A DNA stretch of 64,000 bases, taken from the NCBI GenBank assembly GCA_001771065.1, contig MESQ01000058.1, forward strand, positions 1 through 64,000, in the 5' to 3' direction. Position 1 is the stretch's first letter; every line of letters begins with the position of its first letter. The notes under the pieces were generated by a model. The model saw only the letters and a list, made by a program, of their open reading frames with translations, made no database searches and was not told the DNA's origin. The position numbers and the translations under genes were made by a program. This DNA comes from Burkholderiales bacterium RIFOXYD12_FULL_59_19. GTDB lineage: Bacteria; Pseudomonadota; Gammaproteobacteria; Burkholderiales; Burkholderiaceae_C. Shown one piece after another: positions 53,641 through 62,044 of the stretch.

Positions 53641-53998
53641 GTGTACCATAGTGTTCCTCGTAATGTTGTTGGGCAGTTTTTAGCCGTTGGTGAACCAGTT
53701 CAATGTCTGTCTTGGCCGTGCGAATGCCGTCAGGCGACTTCTTCTGAAAGCAATGCAACACGTACACCACCTTCGCAAACCGAACCGTGTAAACCGCGCG
53801 GTAAGCATTGTCTTCGTCAGACTCCACCACTTCAAGTACGCCCGAGCCTTCACCCTTCCAGGGTTTGGCTGATGGATGCTTGGATCCCAATTGAGCCACG
53901 CCCAATGCGTACCCCATGGCACGCCGCACATCCTCAGGAAAGTTTATCAATTCACGTTTTGAGGCGCCTGTCCACTCAAGAATTTTTTCGATTGCCAT
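53621..53998 (-). CDS. Phage-derived Gp49-like (RelE/HigB superfamily) toxin
   Basis: 125 residues. WTGASKRELINFPEDVRRAM, GYALGVAQLGSKHPSAKPWK, VLEVVESDEDNAYRAVYTVR and VVYVLHCFQKKSP are diagnostic of the Gp49-like family of mRNA interferases. Toxin-first order with the antitoxin overlapping downstream. The ATG at 53996-53998 is preferred to an in-frame start six codons earlier in AT-rich leader sequence. Intact, so presumably functional. Confidence 0.88.
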   Translation of the reverse strand: MAIEKILEWTGASKRELINFPEDVRRAMGYALGVAQLGSKHPSAKPWKGEGSGVLEVVESDEDNAYRAVYTVRFAKVVYVLHCFQKKSPDGIRTAKTDIELVHQRLKTAQQHYEEHYGTHGKNHH

Positions 53999-54152
53999 GG
54001 AGTATTTTATATACAAATATATATTTTTGCCATATTCACTAAAACAGTCCCGCCGCGGATCAGATCATTCGTTGCCGACATTGCCTTCGTTTTGGTCAAA
54101 GCTGTTGCGTGTTGTTGCAAAGACTGGTGTCAGCATCCCTCCTTAAAATCCG

Positions 54153-54920
54153 ATGATGTCAAATTCGTCCTCATCCCTGCTCGCGCAAAACACGGAGCCC
54201 GGCCACCGTCCCCCACGCGCCGTGCTGTTTGATGCCTACGGTACGCTGTTCGACGTGTACAGTGTGGCGCAATTGGCCGAGGAATTGTTCCCCGGCCACG
54301 GCCAGGCGTTGAGTGTCTTGTGGCGCGACAAGCAGATTGAATACACGCGGCTGGTCACCACCAGCAACCATGGTGCGCACTACCAGCCCTTCAGCGTGCT
54401 GACCCGGGCCGCGCTGATTTATGCCATAAAAAAAATGGTGGTTGGCGCTGACGAAGCCCTGACTCAAGAAGATTTTCTGCTGGAGCATGAGCCCGCCATC
54501 GAGATGCTGCTGGCCCAGTACCAGCACCTGGATGCCTTCCCGGAAAACCTGGCGGTGTTGCAGCAGCTCAAGGCCCGGAGTATTCCAATTGGCATTTTGA
54601 GCAATGGCGACGCCGCCATGCTGCAGGCCGCCGTGCACTCGGCCGGTTTTGATGGTTTGCTTGACCATGTCATCAGCGTCGACCCGATTGCCAAATTCAA
54701 AACCCACCCCGAGGCTTATGCCCTGGGTGAGCAGGCCACCGGCCTTGCTGCGCGTGACATTCTGTTTGTCAGCTGCAACGCCTGGGACGCACTGGGTGCC
54801 ACCTGGTATGGCTACACCACGTTATGGGTCAACCGTTACCATCTGCCTTTTGAGGAGTTGGGCACCCAACCCACCCGTACCGGAGCAGATCTGCGTGCCG
54901 TGCTCGACTTTTTCGCCTGA
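54153..54920 (+). CDS. Haloacid dehalogenase type II
   Basis: 255 residues. Catalytic Asp in VLFDAYGTLFDVYSV, substrate segments RDKQIEYTRLV, motif II GILSNGDAAML, the lysine in KFKTHPEAYALG and motif III as FVSCNAWDALGATWYG, the S-x-N-x-WD pattern of L-2-haloacid dehalogenases. Converts L-2-haloacids to D-2-hydroxyacids. An N-terminal extension of about 20 residues precedes the fold. Located 36 bp before glcB, so possibly co-transcribed; the product glycolate or lactate would suit that neighbour. Confidence 0.87.
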   Translation: MMSNSSSSLLAQNTEPGHRPPRAVLFDAYGTLFDVYSVAQLAEELFPGHGQALSVLWRDKQIEYTRLVTTSNHGAHYQPFSVLTRAALIYAIKKMVVGADEALTQEDFLLEHEPAIEMLLAQYQHLDAFPENLAVLQQLKARSIPIGILSNGDAAMLQAAVHSAGFDGLLDHVISVDPIAKFKTHPEAYALGEQATGLAARDILFVSCNAWDALGATWYGYTTLWVNRYHLPFEELGTQPTRTGADLRAVLDFFA

Positions 54921-54956
54921 GCATTTTTCTGATTTTTAACTCTGAGCCCCACCACC

Positions 54957-57188
54957 ATGACTGAACGCATCACCAAGAACGGCCTGCAAATTGCGGCGAA
55001 CCTGTGCCAATTCATTGAAACTCAAGTGCTCCCCGGCACCGGGGTGGCGCCTGCCAAGTTCTGGAAAGGTTTTGGCGCCATCGTGGCCAACCTGGCCCCC
55101 AAGAACATCACCCTGCTGGCCGAGCGCGACCGTCTGCAGACCGAGCTTGACAGTTGGCACAGGGCTCACCCCGGCCCCATCACCGACATGCCTGCCTACC
55201 GCAGCTTTTTGGAGGGTATTGGCTACCTGGTCGAAGCCCCCAAAAAGGCCCGCATCACCACCTCGAACGTGGATGCCGAACTGGCCAAGCAGGCCGGCCC
55301 ACAGCTGGTGGTGCCCATTTTGAATGCACGTTATGCGTTGAACGCCGCCAACTCGCGTTGGGGCTCTTTGTATGACGCGCTGTATGGCACCGACGCGATT
55401 GATGAAGCCAAGGGCTGCGAAAAAGTGGGTAAAAAGGGCGGCTACAACCCAAAACGCGGCGCCAAGGTGATTGCCTACGCACGCCATGTGCTCGACCGTT
55501 GCGCCCCGCTACGCAAGGGTTCGCATGTGGATTCGGTCGAATACCGCATCAAGGCCGGCAAACTGGCCATCAAACTGGCCGACGGCAGCAACACCAGCCT
55601 GGCGGATGCCAGCCAACTGGTCGGTTTCCAGGGCGAGGCCAAGGCGCCCTCATCGGTGCTGTTTGAGCACAATGGCCTGCATCTGGACCTGATCATCAAC
55701 CGCGCCACCACCATTGGCGCCAGCGACGCGGCAGGTGTGTCCGATCTGGTGCTGGAAGCGGCGCTGTCGACCATCCTCGACCTCGAAGATTCGGTCGCTG
55801 CCGTGGACGCTGACGACAAGGTGCTGGCTTACAGCAACTGGCTGGGCATTTTGAAGGGCACGCTGACCGAAGAAGTCGCCAAGGGCAACAAAACTTTCAC
55901 CCGCGGCCTGAATGCCGACCGCCTGTACACCGCACCCGACGGTAAAAAGTCGGTGCGCCTGCACGGCCGCTCGCTGATGTTTGTGCGCAATGTTGGTCAC
56001 CTGATGACCAATCCCGCCATTTTGTACACCGACAAGACCGGCACCGTGCGCGAAATTCCCGAGGGCATTCTGGACGCCGTGGTCACCACCACCATCGCCA
56101 TGCACGACCTCGCCAAGACCAAAAAAGACGCCATCCGCAACTCGCGCAAAGGCTCGGTCTACATCGTCAAGCCCAAGATGCACGGCCCCTTTGAAGTGGC
56201 TTTTGCCGCTGAACTGTTTGGCCGCGTCGAAGCCATGCTGGGCCTGCCCGACAGTACCGTCAAGCTCGGCATCATGGACGAAGAGCGTCGCACCAGCGTC
56301 AACCTGAAAGCCTGTATTGCCGCCGCCGCCAGCCGGGTCGCTTTCATCAACACCGGCTTCCTGGACCGCACCGGCGACGAAATGCACAGCGCCATGCAGG
56401 CCGGCCCCATGATCCGCAAGGGCGACATGAAGAGCAGCGCCTGGATACATGCTTACGAGCACAACAACGTGCTGGTCGGCCTGTCTTGCGGCTTGCGCGG
56501 CAAAGCCCAGATCGGCAAGGGCATGTGGGCCATGCCCGACCTCATGAAGGCCATGCTGGAGCAAAAAATTGGCCATCCCAAAGCGGGTGCCAACACCGCC
56601 TGGGTACCGAGCCCGACGGGTGCCACGTTACACGCGCTGCACTACCACCAGGTGCAGGTCAGTGAGGTGCAAAAAGAGCTGGAAAAAACGCATGCCAAGC
56701 GAAACCACCAGCAAGAGCGCGATGCACTGCTGACGGGTTTGCTGACCGTCCCCGTTGCCGCCAACCCGAACTGGACTGCCGCCGAGAAGCAGCAAGAACT
56801 CGACAACAATGCCCAAGGCATTCTGGGCTACGTGGTGCGCTGGGTGGACCAGGGCGTGGGCTGCTCCAAGGTGCCTGACATCCACAACATCGCCCTGATG
56901 GAAGACCGCGCCACGCTGCGTATTTCCAGCCAACACATGGCCAACTGGCTGCATCATGGCGTGGTGACCGAGGCGCAGATCAAGGAAACCTTTGAGCGCA
57001 TGGCCGCCGTGGTCGACGCCCAGAACGCCGGCGACCCGCTGTACCAGCCCATGGCCGGTCACTTTGACACCAGCATGGCCTACCAGGCAGCTTGCGACCT
57101 GGTCTTCAAGGGGCTGGCGCAGCCCAGCGGCTACACCGAGCCGCTGCTGCACGGCTGGCGGCTGAAGGTGAAGGCGGCGGCCGCTTAA
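54957..57188 (+). CDS. glcB: Malate synthase G
   Basis: 743 residues, longer than malate synthase A. Characteristic are [20 protein letters not shown] (catalytic Asp/Glu region), [44 protein letters not shown], and a late [20 protein letters not shown]. It condenses glyoxylate with acetyl-CoA to malate. ATG 54957; a clear terminator follows. It may consume glyoxylate from glycolate made by haloacetate dehalogenation. Confidence 0.96.
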   Translation: MTERITKNGLQIAANLCQFIETQVLPGTGVAPAKFWKGFGAIVANLAPKNITLLAERDRLQTELDSWHRAHPGPITDMPAYRSFLEGIGYLVEAPKKARITTSNVDAELAKQAGPQLVVPILNARYALNAANSRWGSLYDALYGTDAIDEAKGCEKVGKKGGYNPKRGAKVIAYARHVLDRCAPLRKGSHVDSVEYRIKAGKLAIKLADGSNTSLADASQLVGFQGEAKAPSSVLFEHNGLHLDLIINRATTIGASDAAGVSDLVLEAALSTILDLEDSVAAVDADDKVLAYSNWLGILKGTLTEEVAKGNKTFTRGLNADRLYTAPDGKKSVRLHGRSLMFVRNVGHLMTNPAILYTDKTGTVREIPEGILDAVVTTTIAMHDLAKTKKDAIRNSRKGSVYIVKPKMHGPFEVAFAAELFGRVEAMLGLPDSTVKLGIMDEERRTSVNLKACIAAAASRVAFINTGFLDRTGDEMHSAMQAGPMIRKGDMKSSAWIHAYEHNNVLVGLSCGLRGKAQIGKGMWAMPDLMKAMLEQKIGHPKAGANTAWVPSPTGATLHALHYHQVQVSEVQKELEKTHAKRNHQQERDALLTGLLTVPVAANPNWTAAEKQQELDNNAQGILGYVVRWVDQGVGCSKVPDIHNIALMEDRATLRISSQHMANWLHHGVVTEAQIKETFERMAAVVDAQNAGDPLYQPMAGHFDTSMAYQAACDLVFKGLAQPSGYTEPLLHGWRLKVKAAAA

Positions 57189-57222
57189 TTTGCTTCAGGC
57201 ACAACAACAGTTGACAAAAAAT

Positions 57223-57244
57223 GGCACCTTCGGGTGCCTTTTTT
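57223..57244 (+). terminator. Rho-independent terminator of glcB
   Basis: GGCACC-TTCG-GGTGCC (57223-57238) with a stable TTCG tetraloop, preceded by A6 and followed by T6. Confidence 0.93.
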
Positions 57245-57824
57245 GTCTGCGAGACCCTTTCGACTTGTCTTGCAGGCCGACCCGATGGGGGTGGTCAATG
57301 GGGCAGCGGTTCTGAATACCGCAGGAGACCCGTACCAGCCATTCACCAAAATTTCCAAACGACCATCAGAAAGTCGAAAGCAGTCCTTCGATTTCGCCGA
57401 AAGCAGACTTTCGTTTTTGTCACCCGAATCTCTGGAGCGGTCATTCAGCCGTGAAAATCAGCTTTTCAAATTGGTGGTCGGCACTGCAGCGTTTCCTGTC
57501 TTTGACGAGCGGCAGCTTTTATGAAACCTAATTGACTTTCCGCAGGAGTCAGGTCGTGGTGGGTTGAATGGTGTCCTCGGAAATCATTATTGGCACCGTC
57601 GTCCCGTGTCCTTGGTTCGAGCTCAAGTTGGCGAGCCAATTAGATGCAGAGATAGCCCGCCGCATCGCGGTAATCACTGGCCCCACGGCCCGCAATGCCA
57701 GTTTTCCCCCCATTTGGGGGATGTCTAGCAGGCAAGAATGCAACTATGATGAACCTTTGTTTCTATAGCCCCCCGTGTTACATAACGGGGGTGTAACTCA
57801 CTGTCCTTATCTCTGCGAGGTTGA
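57245..57824. other. Gene-poor boundary region upstream of the AbiGi-like gene
   Basis: About 580 bp with no frame that resembles a protein. Two 16-nt near-copies, CGAAAGCAGTCCTTCG (57375-57390) and CGAAAGCAGACTTTCG (57398-57413), lie in tandem. A strong hairpin CCCCCGT-8 nt-ACGGGGG (57770-57791) ends about 33 bp before the next ATG. The base composition drops here, marking the change from core chromosome to accessory sequence. Confidence 0.5.
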
Positions 57825-58640
57825 ATGCTTTTGCATTTCACGAAAAGTATGGAAGCCCTATCTTCCATAACAAGCAATGGTTTCTTGTATTTGCACAATG
57901 AAACCGGCGTATTAGGTCCAGCCGCACGGGATGCATTCGGCATCGACGCGGCTGACACACAATCAAGTGGCATGATCTGCTTCACTGAACTCTCGGAATC
58001 CGAAATTTCAGGTCATCAAGATAAATACGGAAAATTTGGCGCGGGCATCTCCAAGGCATGGCTTGTAGCTAACGGCGCCGGAAAAGTGAATTACGTTCAG
58101 ATTGGCGGCCCGATATACACATCCTTCGTGGAAAGATTGAAATCACTCGCACCCAAAACCCTATATGGAATTTCCACTCAAGAATACTTAGCTAATCCAG
58201 ATACACGGTTCAACGGTACGCAAGCGCTCACCAGCCCTAAGTGGGCATCAGTGGTAGGAGCGAGTGAGGAATTTGTCTCGCTCCTTGAGAGTCTTGAGTG
58301 GACGCAGATTGACAGGGATGCAGCCGAACGCGAATGGCGAATACGCAATCCAAAACCTTATGCGTTTAAAGGCCGCCCCAGTCGGCAAGAAGCGGTTGCC
58401 CTCCTAGTGAACTGCATCTTGGACCCAAACATCCCGGACCAGGTGGAAGGCGTCATGCTTTATACGATAAACGGAAAGCATCAACTCATGTGCCCAGGCA
58501 AATCATCTTTAGCCCTACGGTTGCCTGCAGAGCAAATACAAGCATTATTCTGTCCTCACGACCACAGACCAGTGGTTGACACGGCTCTCGGTGAAGCCGG
58601 TGCAAACCACATCAGAGTCGTTGCAAGCACCGGTGTTTAA
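57825..58640 (+). CDS. AbiGi-like abortive infection family protein
   Basis: 271 residues. The opening LLHFTKSMEALSSITSNGFL, then MICFTELSESEISGHQDKYG and KFGAGISKAWLVANGAGKVN follow the AbiGi pattern (HFT...L..IL..GF, MxCF-D/E-Ls, H...YG.yGig.sKeW, p-V.Y). AbiGi proteins act in phage-induced abortive infection, originally paired with AbiGii. No AbiGii-like nucleotidyltransferase follows; the next sequence is gene debris. Codon use and GC are unlike the upstream core genes. GAGG precedes ATG 57825. The C-terminal third has no recognised motif. Family call is from pattern memory only. Confidence 0.6.
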   Translation: MLLHFTKSMEALSSITSNGFLYLHNETGVLGPAARDAFGIDAADTQSSGMICFTELSESEISGHQDKYGKFGAGISKAWLVANGAGKVNYVQIGGPIYTSFVERLKSLAPKTLYGISTQEYLANPDTRFNGTQALTSPKWASVVGASEEFVSLLESLEWTQIDRDAAEREWRIRNPKPYAFKGRPSRQEAVALLVNCILDPNIPDQVEGVMLYTINGKHQLMCPGKSSLALRLPAEQIQALFCPHDHRPVVDTALGEAGANHIRVVASTGV

Positions 58641-58659
58641 GTCGGACCTACGTGTATCG

Positions 58660-58753
58660 AGGACGCCCCACCGACGCCGGCCACTGAGGCGGTGTCGACG
58701 ATGGCCCCGCCAGTGGCCTTGAGCATATGGCGGATATCATAATGCGTGCGCAG
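58660..58753 (-). pseudogene. Internal fragment of a short-chain dehydrogenase/reductase gene
   Basis: The minus strand reads LRTHYDIRHMLKATGGAIVD followed by TASVAGVGGAS. This is the SDR segment that holds the conserved N and S (GxIVNxSSxAG). Nothing of the Rossmann start or the YxxxK site is nearby on either side. The fragment, about 31 codons, is bounded by the AbiGi-like stop on one side and a 27-bp palindrome on the other. Confidence 0.6.
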
Positions 58754-58780
58754 AAAGACTCTGGGGACCCCAGACTCTTT
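58754..58780. repeat. 27-bp near-perfect palindrome
   Basis: AAAGACTCTGGGG (58754-58766), one A, then CCCCAGACTCTTT (58768-58780) pair at 12 of 13 positions. It begins exactly where the SDR fragment ends. It could be a terminator for the AbiGi-like gene or the end of a lost mobile element. Confidence 0.6.
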
Positions 58781-59233
58781 GACCGGTTACCCTGCAAAGC
58801 CAAATTGCAGGTTGAATCAATTAACTATCAAGCCGCTTGACCACAAGTCTCCACAGGTACCCCGGCTCCCACCCCTTTTGAGTCTGAGGCTCCAGGGGTC
58901 TCCGGGCCTTCGGCCTGTGGATTTTGTGGACAAGCTAGCGTGTCAGTAAACTCTACGGAATGAATACCAATTCCCAGTTCTCAGATTCAACATCGCTGGG
59001 GAGCTAATCAAGGCTCGAACATGCACGGCTTTCTTATTGGAAAACTGCGCTCGACTACCCTCACGCTGAACGGCTGGAATCGGGCATGTAAATTCAGAGG
59101 GCGAAGGACGCCTATCAGCCTGTTCCTGCCGGAGAAGGCCGTGCAGCCCGGTTTCCAAAGTCAATGCCGGCTGTAGGCTGATACCGGTCCGTCCAGAAAT
59201 TCCACCGGATACCCGCTCAGTATCCTGTTGGAG
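58781..59233. other. Intergenic debris region
   Basis: About 450 bp with no supported gene. Short open frames here have no recognisable motif, domain or ribosome site. A GGGCC-TTCG-GGCC-like hairpin lies near 58899-58915. The region separates the plus-strand AbiGi-like gene from the minus-strand accessory operon whose last gene ends at 59234. Confidence 0.5.
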
Positions 59234-59692
59234 TCAGTCAGCCATCATTTTTGGTGGCCGCTTAGCAGTCATTGATCTCCTGGTATTCAGATGCACACAC
59301 ACTGAGCAAACTGTGCAGTTGACAGACCACCTTTGCGCATCAGACATTTCAACGGCAGCGCCGCATTGCTCGCAAGTACGCGCTGCCGCTTGCTGGGCGA
59401 GTTCAATGAGGCGAAGGGCTTGCGGATTTTCATCACGTCTGAAATGACCACGGATATAGAAACGCAGATATCCTAATTTTTCTTTGACTTGAAGGGCTAC
59501 CACCGGCGGTATCGCACCCACAGCCACTTGGCGGGTGATCTCTGCGCACAGACTATCGATGATTTCAAACCAACCATCCCCGCAACCAAATCCCCAACAC
59601 ATGCCTGTCTCGGTCATGTCTGCATGCCGATCACGGAATATGTCCGGGTAGCGTTGACAGAGGAGGTCGTCAAGTTCTTGCCGCATTGGCAT
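59234..59692 (-). CDS. Uncharacterised zinc-ribbon-like protein
   Basis: 152 residues, function not known. The central segment CWGFGCGDGWFEIIDSLCAE and VKEKLGYLRFYIRGHF is a recurring pattern of a small bacterial family of unknown role. The C-terminal part has CEQC and CTVCSVC pairs (about 110-135) that could bind zinc. The ATG (59690-59692) lies 23 nt inside the FtsZ-like gene, so the two are probably coupled in translation. Last gene of the accessory minus-strand run. Confidence 0.6.
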   Translation of the reverse strand: MPMRQELDDLLCQRYPDIFRDRHADMTETGMCWGFGCGDGWFEIIDSLCAEITRQVAVGAIPPVVALQVKEKLGYLRFYIRGHFRRDENPQALRLIELAQQAAARTCEQCGAAVEMSDAQRWSVNCTVCSVCVHLNTRRSMTAKRPPKMMAD

Positions 59693-60371
59693 TTCCGTTC
59701 ATCAATTCGCATAGGCAGGCAGCGATTCGTTGGTTTTGAAGATCGAAAAATTTCCCTTGGTCTATGCCATCTCCGGTAGCTTCCATCAATTCTTGATTGG
59801 AAAAACGCACTAGCAAGTCAGCTTCGCGTTTGAGGTGATGGATGGCGGTGTCCGCAGTTCGGCTTCTCGCTTCCCCTTCAAATTCAAAAGGCGTCACGAC
59901 AGTCGCCACGGTCAACGCGCCAGCTGCTCGTGCCAGTCGCGCCATGATGGGCGTGACTCCGCTGCCTGTGCCACCGCCCAACCCGGCCACCAGGATGACC
60001 ATCTCTGTGTCGGCCATCAGGGCTGTTCGCGTGTCACGGCTTCGCAATGCGGCGGCACGACCGCGATTAACTCGCCCTGCAGAACCCACTGTGGCGAGCG
60101 ATAGGGTCTCAATCGACGGGCAACTCGGTGAAGCTGCGTTGTTGGCATCAATGTAGTTCAGAACTGCAAGATCGAGGTCGACGCCAATGAACTCAAGCAC
60201 CCATTGCGAACTTGCCGGAATTGCTCCTGACTGTGAAGCAGCAAGGACAAAATTGCAGCCTGCGCCACCAATGCCTATGACCTTGCAAGACCTAGTCGGC
60301 GATGCCGTAGTGGTCAGATTCAGGCCAACAGTTCCAGCTCCGAGTCCTTTCAAGAAATACCTGCGATCCAT
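59670..60371 (-). CDS. FtsZ/tubulin-like GTPase domain with Tat-like N-terminus, lacking the C-terminal domain
   Basis: 233 residues. FtsZ GTP-binding loops are clear: T1 VIGIGGAGCN (31-40), the tubulin signature GLGGGTGSG (130-138) and TVVTPFEFEGEARSR (158-171), followed by helix H7-like FFDLQNQRIAACL with the guanine-contacting Asn. The protein ends there. The C-terminal domain with the T7 loop (NxDxxD), needed to trigger GTP hydrolysis in the next subunit, is absent. The N-terminus MDRRYFLKGLGAGTVGLNL looks like a twin-arginine signal (RRxFLK), followed at once by the GTPase fold. AAGGAC lies before the ATG. It may be a filament cap or partner, or a member of the FtsZ-like families proposed to act in membrane remodelling. 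Exact role unknown. Confidence 0.72.
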   Translation of the reverse strand: MDRRYFLKGLGAGTVGLNLTTTASPTRSCKVIGIGGAGCNFVLAASQSGAIPASSQWVLEFIGVDLDLAVLNYIDANNAASPSCPSIETLSLATVGSAGRVNRGRAAALRSRDTRTALMADTEMVILVAGLGGGTGSGVTPIMARLARAAGALTVATVVTPFEFEGEARSRTADTAIHHLKREADLLVRFSNQELMEATGDGIDQGKFFDLQNQRIAACLCELMNGNANAART

Positions 60372-60456
60372 ACCCGTTGTCCTTTGGTTGGGAATTAACG
60401 GGTTTGATTGTTCACTCGCTGTGCGACAGGATACGTCGCCAGCGAAGTGATGGTTC

Positions 60457-61116
60457 TTAGTTGACGTTGATGCTTTCTCGTACTGTTGGATTAAGAACGC
60501 TTTCGTCCGAATATATAACCAGGCCCGGAAGGTTATCCGGCAGAGCCGACGTAACAGCAGTCCCGGCTAACAGAGCGATTGCCGGTTTAATCACTCGGTC
60601 GAGCAAAGCTTTGCTGGAATCCAAGCTTAGCAAGCGAATACTGAATGTCCATTCATATTCTTTCCAGCCATCCTTTAAGTCGCCCCAAACAATAAGGCGA
60701 TTGCTAATAAGCTGGTATGGTGGGTCTTGCGCCAACGGATAACGCATGTAGCACTCGTCATCAAAGCAGTTTTCATCGCGCCAGAGATAGACGTGCAAAA
60801 GTGGATCTTCATTTCCACAAAAAGACATTCCATCACCAATCATGCTGATCTGGTAGCCAATATACATTTCCGGTCTATTTTTCCGCAATGTCTTACCCAT
60901 CAACGGCAGTGAACTAGCGACATCGGTATAAAGCCAACAGGCTTCATCTTGTCGTGAATCTTCCGAAAATTCACCAGCCACTTTGCATGACAAAACAGCC
61001 TTTCCAATTTCTTTTGTTAGCAACTCGTTGAGCGAGCTGCATAGTGAATCTATTTCTTTGCCAAAAGCTGATATAGCATTGAAGCACTGAACTAATTGGT
61101 TTCCATCCCGAGTCAT
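60457..61116 (-). CDS. Uncharacterised protein, coupled partner of the nuclease-like gene
   Basis: 219 residues, not recognised. The N-terminal 35 residues look like an amphipathic helix or coiled coil (LVQCFNAISAFGKEIDSLCS). The middle contains aromatic-rich strands (PEMYIGYQISMIGDG, LLHVYLWRDENCFDDE). The C-terminal end has a mildly hydrophobic helix (VIKPAIALLAGTAVTSAL). The ATG at 61114-61116 is 4 bp after the stop of the nuclease-like gene. AAGGAG for this gene lies within the end of that gene, so the two are tightly coupled. No signal peptide. Confidence 0.6.
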   Translation of the reverse strand: MTRDGNQLVQCFNAISAFGKEIDSLCSSLNELLTKEIGKAVLSCKVAGEFSEDSRQDEACWLYTDVASSLPLMGKTLRKNRPEMYIGYQISMIGDGMSFCGNEDPLLHVYLWRDENCFDDECYMRYPLAQDPPYQLISNRLIVWGDLKDGWKEYEWTFSIRLLSLDSSKALLDRVIKPAIALLAGTAVTSALPDNLPGLVIYSDESVLNPTVRESINVN

Positions 61117-61120
61117 CGCA

Positions 61121-61900
61121 TTACTCCTTGAAAAACGAACTAAAAACACACTCTGATTTTGGAAGATTTGTTGCCGCCTCACCGAAGCCCGCAAACCCAT
61201 GGGTCAAACCATTGAAAGTCCAGTGATTCAGGTTTACGGAAACAGGTAACTCGATTCGGGCCTTTTTGAAACCATTAAAGCGTTTGATGCCAATCGTTTC
61301 AAGAAAGTGACTCGTAAGTTCCGCCCATCGGGCAAGACTATCGAGGCGACTGCGACATTCGAACAGGACATCCCTTATTTCAGCCCAGCTTACGAGCATC
61401 AATCTATCGTCGTTGCCGATTCTCCATTTGTCGCCATTTTTGGACTCCTTTGCCACTAGGCCAGCACTGATTTCTGGAGCGATGAAAACATGCCAACAAT
61501 TTTGCCTAACGTCCTCTCCTAGATAGTTCATCCACTGAAGACTGAGCTGATCTTCTCCACTTAAGGGAGCATGCCATTTGATTTCTATCAGAATATCCAA
61601 CCGCTTGCTATCGGCGTAAAAAAACGTTAAATGTGCGTCAGGTTCGACTCTGTTATTCCTTGGCCAAAAATCGATCTGATACCGAACTGGAGATTGCGTT
61701 GGTAACGCTGCTGATTGGCCTTGTAGTCGAAATAGTTCAGCCCAAAAATGGAAGACTGCGGTTACTTCGAGGAACTCAAGGGTTCCGAATACTGTTGACG
61801 TGATTTCATCTTCTTCACAGACCCGCTTCTCATGTCCATCACGGTCGCCTAAGTAGCGTCGGTAATAGGTCGTCTTTCGTTTCTCTAAAGCATGCAACAT
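61121..61900 (-). CDS. Putative PD-(D/E)XK nuclease-like protein
   Basis: 259 residues. The arrangement fits the PD-(D/E)XK nuclease core: a Glu-rich helix (CEEDEITSTVFGTLEFL, 28-44), then EPDAHLTFFYA with Asp 88, IEIKWHAPLSG with Glu 106 and Lys 108, and a Q/W helix (DQLSLQWMNYL, 117-127). This spacing is common in restriction-like and defence-island effectors with an opening 'E-D-x-L-T-S-x-V-F-G'. The C-terminal half (W...FNGFKK) is not recognised. Lower GC than core genes. Co-transcribed with the partner gene. Nuclease activity is inferred, not shown. Confidence 0.6.
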   Translation of the reverse strand: MLHALEKRKTTYYRRYLGDRDGHEKRVCEEDEITSTVFGTLEFLEVTAVFHFWAELFRLQGQSAALPTQSPVRYQIDFWPRNNRVEPDAHLTFFYADSKRLDILIEIKWHAPLSGEDQLSLQWMNYLGEDVRQNCWHVFIAPEISAGLVAKESKNGDKWRIGNDDRLMLVSWAEIRDVLFECRSRLDSLARWAELTSHFLETIGIKRFNGFKKARIELPVSVNLNHWTFNGLTHGFAGFGEAATNLPKSECVFSSFFKE

Positions 61901-62044
61901 TGAGTACCCTTATTGACTTTTCGCCTGCCCAAAATGACTGATCAAATCGCACCCAAGTCGGCGCGCCAACCATGGTGCTTCTGAACAATTTTTGAGCAGT
62001 ATATTTACATATCATCACGCACCAGTATCACCCGAGATCCAGCG

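Noticed and set aside
57549-57768. Two overlapping short open frames (about 65 codons each) before the AbiGi-like gene
   Set aside because: No motif, no ribosome site and no resemblance to known proteins; treated as non-coding debris.
58943-59164. Open frame of 73 codons on the minus strand
   Set aside because: Composition is random-like with no ribosome site and no family pattern.
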